From positions 62,001 through 126,000 of the forward strand of contig NZ_BAABCY010000032.1 in the NCBI RefSeq assembly GCF_039539345.1: DNA of 64,000 nucleotides, in the 5' to 3' direction. The notes below the pieces were generated by a model. The model searched no databases. It had not been told where the DNA came from and saw nothing but the letters and a program-made list of their open reading frames with translations. Every line of letters begins with the position of its first letter. Positions within the stretch are counted from its first letter, which is position 1. The translations under genes were made by a program, and so were the position numbers. This DNA comes from Snuella lapsa (GTDB taxonomy: Bacteria; Bacteroidota; Bacteroidia; Flavobacteriales; Flavobacteriaceae). Positions 59,132 through 64,000 of this stretch are shown here, piece by piece.

Positions 59132-59443
59132 GCTATTGCTACGCTCTCACAATAAAGAATTTCTTGAAACGAACTATCCCCGAGGCAGACCCTCAGGGGG
59201 TATACTTCGACAAGTTCTGTCTCTGTACAGGTTTCGCTCGTTTCATTTTGACCCTACAAGGCAAAAAACCGAAATTCTGTGTTTAGATTCCCGTTTTATT
59301 CATCAAAACATATTTTAAATTAAGGTATTCATGAATCTACGATTTAACGGGAATGACAATTTCAACGGAAACCCCGACGCTGAGCGTCAAGGAATTCTTT
59401 TTTATTAAAAAGTTTAAAGATTAACGACAGAACGTTTTCTATT
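59132..59443. repeat. Repeat-like non-coding region with inverted repeats
   Basis: No gene. It contains a hairpin-like CCCCGAGG...CCTCAGGGGG segment (about 59178-59200) and an ACTTCGACAAGTTCTGTC stretch typical of dispersed flavobacterial intergenic repeats. An imperfect inverted repeat TTCCCGTTTTATTCAT/ATGAAT...AACGGGAA spans 59288-59353, and GACGCTGAGCGTC lies further on. A repeat of this kind is a plausible cause of the neighbouring assembly gap. Confidence 0.5.
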
Positions 59444-61024
59444 TTAATCTTCTTCACTTTGTGCCGTCATCTCCTCTATAGCTTTAATCTTGAACCTATC
59501 CACTAGAGGTGTGCTATGCTCTGATCTTATGATATCAAACAGACGTTTTATAACTTCAGGATTATCGGCTGCTACATCGGCTGCTTCTGCTGGATCTAGT
59601 TCTATATTGTATAGTTCGATGTCTTTATTTCCTTTTTTTATGTTTTTCCAGAGTATCTTCCACTTACCCATTCTTACGGCTACCTGACCGTTGTACTCCG
59701 GAAATTCCCAGTACAGATACTCATGTTCCTTTTGCTTCCCTTGCTGCGTTAGTGTTTCATAAAAACTTATACCATCGATGGTCTCTGGTTTTTTAATTTG
59801 AGCTACATCACACAGTGTAGGCATAACATCCCAAAACGCCGAAATATGATCTGTTTTAGTTCCTGATTTAATGTGACCTGGCCAGGAAGCTATCATAGGG
59901 ACACGTATCCCACCTTCGTAAACAAAGCCTTTACCGCGACCATACTCACTTTTAAAAGGTTTAGCGCTATCGAACCATGGAGAATCTGAGCCCCCATTGT
60001 ATGTTGGTCCATTATCGGAAGAGAAAATGATGAGTGTGTTCTCATACTTTCCTGTTGCTTTGAGATGAGCTATAAGTTTACCAATATTTTCATCCAGATA
60101 AGATATCATGGCCGCATACGTGGCATGGGGGTATCTTACAGGGAAATACCCTTTACTCCCCAAGTAAGGTTCTTCTGTCCCAAATTTTTTAACGTAATAG
60201 TCCACCCATCGTTTTGGAGCCTGTAATGCTGCATGCGGAATGGGCGTTGCCCAATACATAAAAAATGGATCTTCTTTTACGCCATCTACAAAACTTATTA
60301 TTTTCTCATATGTTACTTCGGGAGCATAATAGGGTTGGTTATACTTTTTATAAGAGGTCTCGGCATACGGATCGTCTTCTTTATTTAGTTTAGTCCCTGG
60401 AGGCACGGTATCGTTCGCTAAGTGATACCGTTTATCATTTTCGTAAAGATGTAACGGATTGTATGTGTGCGCCTGACGTTGGCAATTATATCCAAAAAAA
60501 TAATCAAACCCCATCGTTGTAGGTATTGATTGTGTATGTGGCGCACCTAAGCCCCATTTACCAAACATACCGGTAGTATAACCAGCTTCTTTGAGCAATT
60601 TAGGGATGGTTAGTGTATTTGCTGGTAATGGGCGTTGCCCTTCCAATGTAGAGTCTTTAGCTACTTTAACATAATTCCATACATCCCCAGGTTCGCCACG
60701 CTGCCATTCGTCGTTCCCTCTTACAGGCGAATGCCCCAAATGCAAGCCCGTTAATAATGATGCTCTTGCGGGCGCACATACGGGTGCTCCCGAATAATGT
60801 TGTGTAAAAAGCATTCCTTCTTTAGCCAACTGGTCGATGTTAGGTGTTTCAATCTTTGTTTGTCCGTAAACACCCAACTCGGCATAACCCAAATCATCGG
60901 CCAGAATATAAATTATATTGGGACTTTGATTAAAAGCCTCTTGCGCGTTTTCCTGTTTACAGGAGTATGCGAGGATTAAAATCATAAAAAGATGACACAA
61001 CCGTTCTTGATAAAACATATTCAT
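59444..61024 (-). CDS. S1-family sulfatase (arylsulfatase-like), lipoprotein
   Basis: 526-residue formylglycine sulfatase, lipoprotein signal ending at Cys22 (LILAYSCKQ). Metal-binding IIYILADDLGYAELG near 38-51 and activation motif C83-APAR-ASLLTG. Further family segments are MFGKWGLG, LIIFSSDNGPTYNGGS and FVYEGGIRVPMIASWPG. The overall layout is like arylsulfatase A-type enzymes acting on sulfated carbohydrates. It differs clearly from the other sulfatase in the window (CAPSR), so the two probably remove sulfate from different positions. It lies downstream of the partial SusD and LamG lipoprotein genes, beyond a terminator. Confidence 0.92.
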   Translation of the reverse strand: MNMFYQERLCHLFMILILAYSCKQENAQEAFNQSPNIIYILADDLGYAELGVYGQTKIETPNIDQLAKEGMLFTQHYSGAPVCAPARASLLTGLHLGHSPVRGNDEWQRGEPGDVWNYVKVAKDSTLEGQRPLPANTLTIPKLLKEAGYTTGMFGKWGLGAPHTQSIPTTMGFDYFFGYNCQRQAHTYNPLHLYENDKRYHLANDTVPPGTKLNKEDDPYAETSYKKYNQPYYAPEVTYEKIISFVDGVKEDPFFMYWATPIPHAALQAPKRWVDYYVKKFGTEEPYLGSKGYFPVRYPHATYAAMISYLDENIGKLIAHLKATGKYENTLIIFSSDNGPTYNGGSDSPWFDSAKPFKSEYGRGKGFVYEGGIRVPMIASWPGHIKSGTKTDHISAFWDVMPTLCDVAQIKKPETIDGISFYETLTQQGKQKEHEYLYWEFPEYNGQVAVRMGKWKILWKNIKKGNKDIELYNIELDPAEAADVAADNPEVIKRLFDIIRSEHSTPLVDRFKIKAIEEMTAQSEED

Positions 61025-61106
61025 GAAAATTTAATTTGAAAGCGTATCTGAATTGATTTAATTCTGATAACGTATTTTGGAATTGACAGCATAGACTTGT
61101 AAGAAA

Positions 61107-61150
61107 AAGAGGCATCATAGAATTATTCTATAAATATGCCGATGCCTCTT
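61107..61150 (-). terminator. Terminator after the PKD-LamG lipoprotein gene
   Basis: Perfect 10-base stem (AAGAGGCATC at 61107-61116, GATGCCTCTT at 61141-61150) with a nested ATAGAAT/ATTCTAT hairpin inside, followed on the - strand by CTTTTTCTT. It lies 32 bases beyond the stop and ends the susD-linked transcript. Confidence 0.8.
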
Positions 61151-61181
61151 CCATCGCTATTAATCAACCACAAAATACATG

Positions 61182-62162
61182 TTAAATTCCTGCTAATTCT
61201 TCTATTTCTTCAGAAGTCAATGCTTTATTATAAAGCCTAAAATCATCCATCGCTCCAGTATAAGGCCTAAATGTTAAGCTTCCATCGGAAGCACCTTCTG
61301 AACCAATCGTAATTTGCCTGTCACCAGCAACCGCTGTATTCACCCTGCTTTCACTTACTGAAAGATCTACAACACCATCTATATAAATTTTAAGGCTTTG
61401 TCCGTCATATGTGTATGCTATGTGATGCCATGCACCATCATTTACTGATGACGGGCTATTATAACCGCCTCCCTGAAATTCAAATCTAACGGTTCCGTTA
61501 CCATTTATAACAAAGGTATTTCTACTAAATGTTCCGCTGTTACCCCATGTTGCAACACCTTGTCTGGCTGTATTGCTTGTTTTAACCCATACGGCAACTG
61601 TTCTGGGATTATTTCCTGTTATACCGTTATAGCCATTAATAGTAAGACCACTACCATCAATAGTTGCTGCAAAGTCGTTTACGATACCTGCTTCGTACCC
61701 AGAAACAGAACCCGTAACGTTCTCTTCGGAATATTCTTCAAATAAGCTTTGCTCAAAATTCAATCGAATTCTAACAGCTGGGTCCAAAGGTTCCCCTTCA
61801 ACTGTTATGTACCCTTCCTTAACGACCTCTTCTGCTCCAAATTCGTTTCTAATTTTAAGAGACACTGGATAAGTTCCTTTTACCGTATACTTAACCGTTA
61901 CATTTGAACTGATACTACTTCCAGGGCTTCCTCCCGGGAAATTCCAGGAATATAAATCGCCTTCATTAACATCACTAGGTGAAAAATTAATGGTTTCAAA
62001 TTGAAAAATGGAGGTAGCAGATGCTGTAAAATCAGCATTTGGCAACAAACTGGGATCTACGTGCTCTTCACCTTTGCGCAACCCATTTTCATTGGGTGAA
62101 CAGGCAAATACAATCGTTAGTAACAATAGCTGTATTAAGTATTTTATTCTATATTTTTTCAT
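61182..62162 (-). CDS. PKD-LamG surface lipoprotein next to SusD
   Basis: 326-residue lipoprotein with signal MKKYRIKYLIQLLLLTIVFACS, a PKD domain (about 40-125, with DLYSWNFPGGSPGS) and a LamG domain (about 135-325, NPRTVAVWVKTSNTARQG, WHHIAYTYDGQSLKIYIDG). I start at ATG 62162 because the upstream in-frame ATG at 62210 adds 16 residues before a complete signal and runs into a hairpin. Encoded 69 bases after a susD gene, it fits the position of a SusE/F-like or surface glycan-binding protein. Ligand unknown. Confidence 0.82.
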   Translation of the reverse strand: MKKYRIKYLIQLLLLTIVFACSPNENGLRKGEEHVDPSLLPNADFTASATSIFQFETINFSPSDVNEGDLYSWNFPGGSPGSSISSNVTVKYTVKGTYPVSLKIRNEFGAEEVVKEGYITVEGEPLDPAVRIRLNFEQSLFEEYSEENVTGSVSGYEAGIVNDFAATIDGSGLTINGYNGITGNNPRTVAVWVKTSNTARQGVATWGNSGTFSRNTFVINGNGTVRFEFQGGGYNSPSSVNDGAWHHIAYTYDGQSLKIYIDGVVDLSVSESRVNTAVAGDRQITIGSEGASDGSLTFRPYTGAMDDFRLYNKALTSEEIEELAGI

Positions 62163-62191
62163 TGTTTTAAATTTTAAATTGATGATATTAA

Positions 62192-62214
62192 ACCTGTGGA
62201 GAATCTCCACAGGT
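62192..62214 (-). terminator. Intercistronic hairpin between susD and the LamG lipoprotein
   Basis: Perfect 10-base stem ACCTGTGGAG/CTCCACAGGT with a 3-base loop, 17 bases after the susD stop. On the - strand it is followed by TTTAATAT, only a weak T-run, so it is more likely an attenuator or RNA-stabilising hairpin than a full terminator. Confidence 0.6.
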
Positions 62215-62231
62215 CTCTGTAAAATACAGTA

Positions 62232-64000
62232 CTACCACCCCGGGTTTTGCTCCAATTCTGTATTTATAACTAATTCGTTAGATGGTAGCGGATACAGATA
62301 GTAATACTCTGGAAACGCACCTGGTATATCATCTAAAAACTGCACATAACCTTCTGATGCATTATTTTGAATCTTAACTGTTGGATAGTCGGACTTTTTT
62401 ACCCATCTTCCCAATTTTACATCGGTTGCATAATCCATTTTTTTCCAACGTCTTAAATCATCTCTTCTAAAGCCATCTCCCATCAATTCAACAGCTCTTT
62501 CTCTACGAATTTCCCATAAAACGGGATCTACAGTCGTGTCTCTTGTAGGATCCCAATCGGCTGTAATTGCTCCTACATCCATTCCTGCTACCCCTCCTCT
62601 GGTTCTAAGGGGGTTAATAGTTATACTTGCAATAGCTTGATTAAATTGCCCCATTTCGAATGCAGCTTCTGCATAATTCAGCATCACTTCACCCATTCTG
62701 AATATAGGCATATCACTAATATCTGCTGAGGACGTTTTATAATTATGCTCGTTATACACTTTCCAAAAACGATAACCATTATTGGTTTGTGTAGGCGTTA
62801 ATTGTGTAAAATTAGGCACACCTCCTGTTACACGTCCTGACCAGTTTCTGTCCGGTAAATTTTTATAAGGAAACCCTCCTGTTATGGCCTCCAGAATTGG
62901 GAAATATTCTCTACTTGGGTCTGCTGGATCTGATGATATAAAACCAAAATCCTGAGAGCCATTCCCAGTAACCTGATAAGGAGGCGGTGTCATAACAAGT
63001 AAGCGATTATCCCTGTTTTTAAATTCTGCGTTAAAATCTTTATCTCCTAAAAATTGTGTATTACCTGCATTATAAATTGGTAAGCCATTTTTAGTTAAAA
63101 ATTTATCTACTCCCTTTCTGGTGAGGTCATACTTATTGTTAGTAGATCGTGTATTGGTAGAGACCCAATGTGTCAACTCATCTATTACATAATGCTTGTA
63201 CAATAATATCCCTGATTGTCCTGCCAAATCTTCACTATTAAAAACGTGATCGTAATTATTCATAATAGTAGGATACTTATTTACCAACTCTTGAGAAGCA
63301 GTAATACAAGCATTAAGAAACTTATCGGCATTTCCTAAATTATGGTATTTTCTCCAAGTACCTTCAAACAGCGCAAAACGCGATAATAAAGCGCGGGCGA
63401 CATCGGCATTAACGGTATTATCTCCATCGCCATCTGATTTTATATTATCTACTGCAAATAATAAATCTCTTAGGATATTATCGGCCACCAAATCTCTACT
63501 GTCTCTAGACCCGAATAATGTCTCAGTATCCAGATCAGTGAGTTCATTTTCTACCCAGGTTACCCCACCAAAAGTAGATAACAATGTAAAATATTCGTGC
63601 GCTCTAAAAAACAGACCTACCCCTCTCCAATGTGCCTTTTCTTCATCAGTTATATCGGCTTTATCTAAATTGTCCAGCATGATATTAACCTTTCTGATAT
63701 TGGTATAGGAATTGGTATATCTGCCATCTGTAGTAGGCACATTATATTCCCCATAGATGTAACTTCGTCTTCCTCCCAACATCAAATCACCATCCAAATC
63801 TCGCGTAGCCGACCAGCTTGTACTTCTTCCGTAGCTATCGAAGAAGTCATAAAAACTCCAAGCATAGGTCTTGATGTTGTTATAAGTACTGAATATAGTT
63901 GCTACAGACAGTTCATCTTTCGGAGCTTTATCCAAAAACTCATCATTGTTACAAGCAGTTATGAACAAACTACTTATTACGTATATTAAAATAAATCTTA
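62232..64000 (-). CDS. susD: SusD/RagB-family lipoprotein, second system, 5' end outside window
   Basis: Outer-membrane glycan-binding lipoprotein; the frame is open to the window edge, so the start codon lies beyond 64000. The visible N-terminus is already the signal peptide (RFILIYVISSLFITACNNDEFLDKAP), so only a few residues are missing; the TTG at 63968 is not the start. SusD landmarks: NIRKVNIMLDNLDKADI, RAHEYFTLLSTFGGVTWVE, GEVMLNYAEAAFEMGQ, EIRRERAVELMGDGFRRDDLRRW and YYLYPLPSNELVINTELEQNPGW. It differs strongly from the first SusD, so it belongs to a separate SusCD system whose susC should lie just outside the window. Confidence 0.92.
   Translation of the reverse strand, partial: RFILIYVISSLFITACNNDEFLDKAPKDELSVATIFSTYNNIKTYAWSFYDFFDSYGRSTSWSATRDLDGDLMLGGRRSYIYGEYNVPTTDGRYTNSYTNIRKVNIMLDNLDKADITDEEKAHWRGVGLFFRAHEYFTLLSTFGGVTWVENELTDLDTETLFGSRDSRDLVADNILRDLLFAVDNIKSDGDGDNTVNADVARALLSRFALFEGTWRKYHNLGNADKFLNACITASQELVNKYPTIMNNYDHVFNSEDLAGQSGILLYKHYVIDELTHWVSTNTRSTNNKYDLTRKGVDKFLTKNGLPIYNAGNTQFLGDKDFNAEFKNRDNRLLVMTPPPYQVTGNGSQDFGFISSDPADPSREYFPILEAITGGFPYKNLPDRNWSGRVTGGVPNFTQLTPTQTNNGYRFWKVYNEHNYKTSSADISDMPIFRMGEVMLNYAEAAFEMGQFNQAIASITINPLRTRGGVAGMDVGAITADWDPTRDTTVDPVLWEIRRERAVELMGDGFRRDDLRRWKKMDYATDVKLGRWVKKSDYPTVKIQNNASEGYVQFLDDIPGAFPEYYYLYPLPSNELVINTELEQNPGW

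Noticed and set aside
1..64000. CRISPR arrays, insertion sequences, phage genes, tRNA or rRNA
   Set aside because: No regularly spaced repeats, transposase or integrase frames, or structured RNA gene signatures were seen on either strand.

Overview
The window comes from a member of the Bacteroidota, almost certainly a (probably marine) Flavobacteriaceae. The evidence is AT-rich DNA, two SusC/SusD-type systems, type IX secretion (T9SS) C-terminal sorting domains, many Bacteroidota-style lipoproteins, TAnnTTTG-type promoter boxes and S1-type sulfatases. I see no tRNA, rRNA, CRISPR array, transposase or phage gene.

Layout. (1) 1-5150 is housekeeping: a partial cbpA-type DnaJ gene, its modulator cbpM, a small MscS channel and a CDP-alcohol phosphatidyltransferase on the + strand, then a converging mlaE-mlaF-mlaD lipid-transport operon on the - strand. 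(2) 5345-45723 is one large polysaccharide utilization locus (PUL), entirely on the - strand. In transcription order it has manA (class I mannose-6-phosphate isomerase), two GH92 proteins, a six-hairpin glycosidase-like lipoprotein and a GntR/UTRA regulator. Next come a ROK sugar kinase, an MFS sugar transporter, a planctomycete-type trio (PSCyt1/DUF1549/DUF1553, DUF1501, DUF2231-cytochrome c-LRR) and two more GH92 proteins. It ends with susC-susD, a CRTAC1-type FG-GAP/ASPIC protein, a second six-hairpin protein, a fifth GH92 and a LacZ-type GH2. (3) 46103-64000 holds two sulfatases, two giant near-twin T9SS propeller/PKD/LamG proteins, a LamG-T9SS protein, two lipoproteins and the start of a second SusD system that runs off the window.

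How it could work together (inference): sulfatases and surface proteins prepare a mannose-containing, possibly sulfated glycan. SusCD imports fragments, and the GH92, six-hairpin and GH2 enzymes trim them in the periplasm. MFS, ROK kinase and ManA then move mannose to fructose-6-phosphate. A shared 20-bp operator-like sequence lies upstream of susC, of the ROK operon and of manA. It is the likely target of the PUL's own GntR/UTRA regulator.

Main anomalies: one GH92 gene has a single in-frame TAA right after its signal peptide (27362-27364), where its paralogue has serine. All five GH92 proteins depart from the usual family motifs and fall into two subgroups. A cytochrome-containing planctomycete-like module sits inside the PUL. 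A gap-free 2.16-kb duplication links the two giant genes, one of which is cut by a 2-N assembly gap at 59127-59128.
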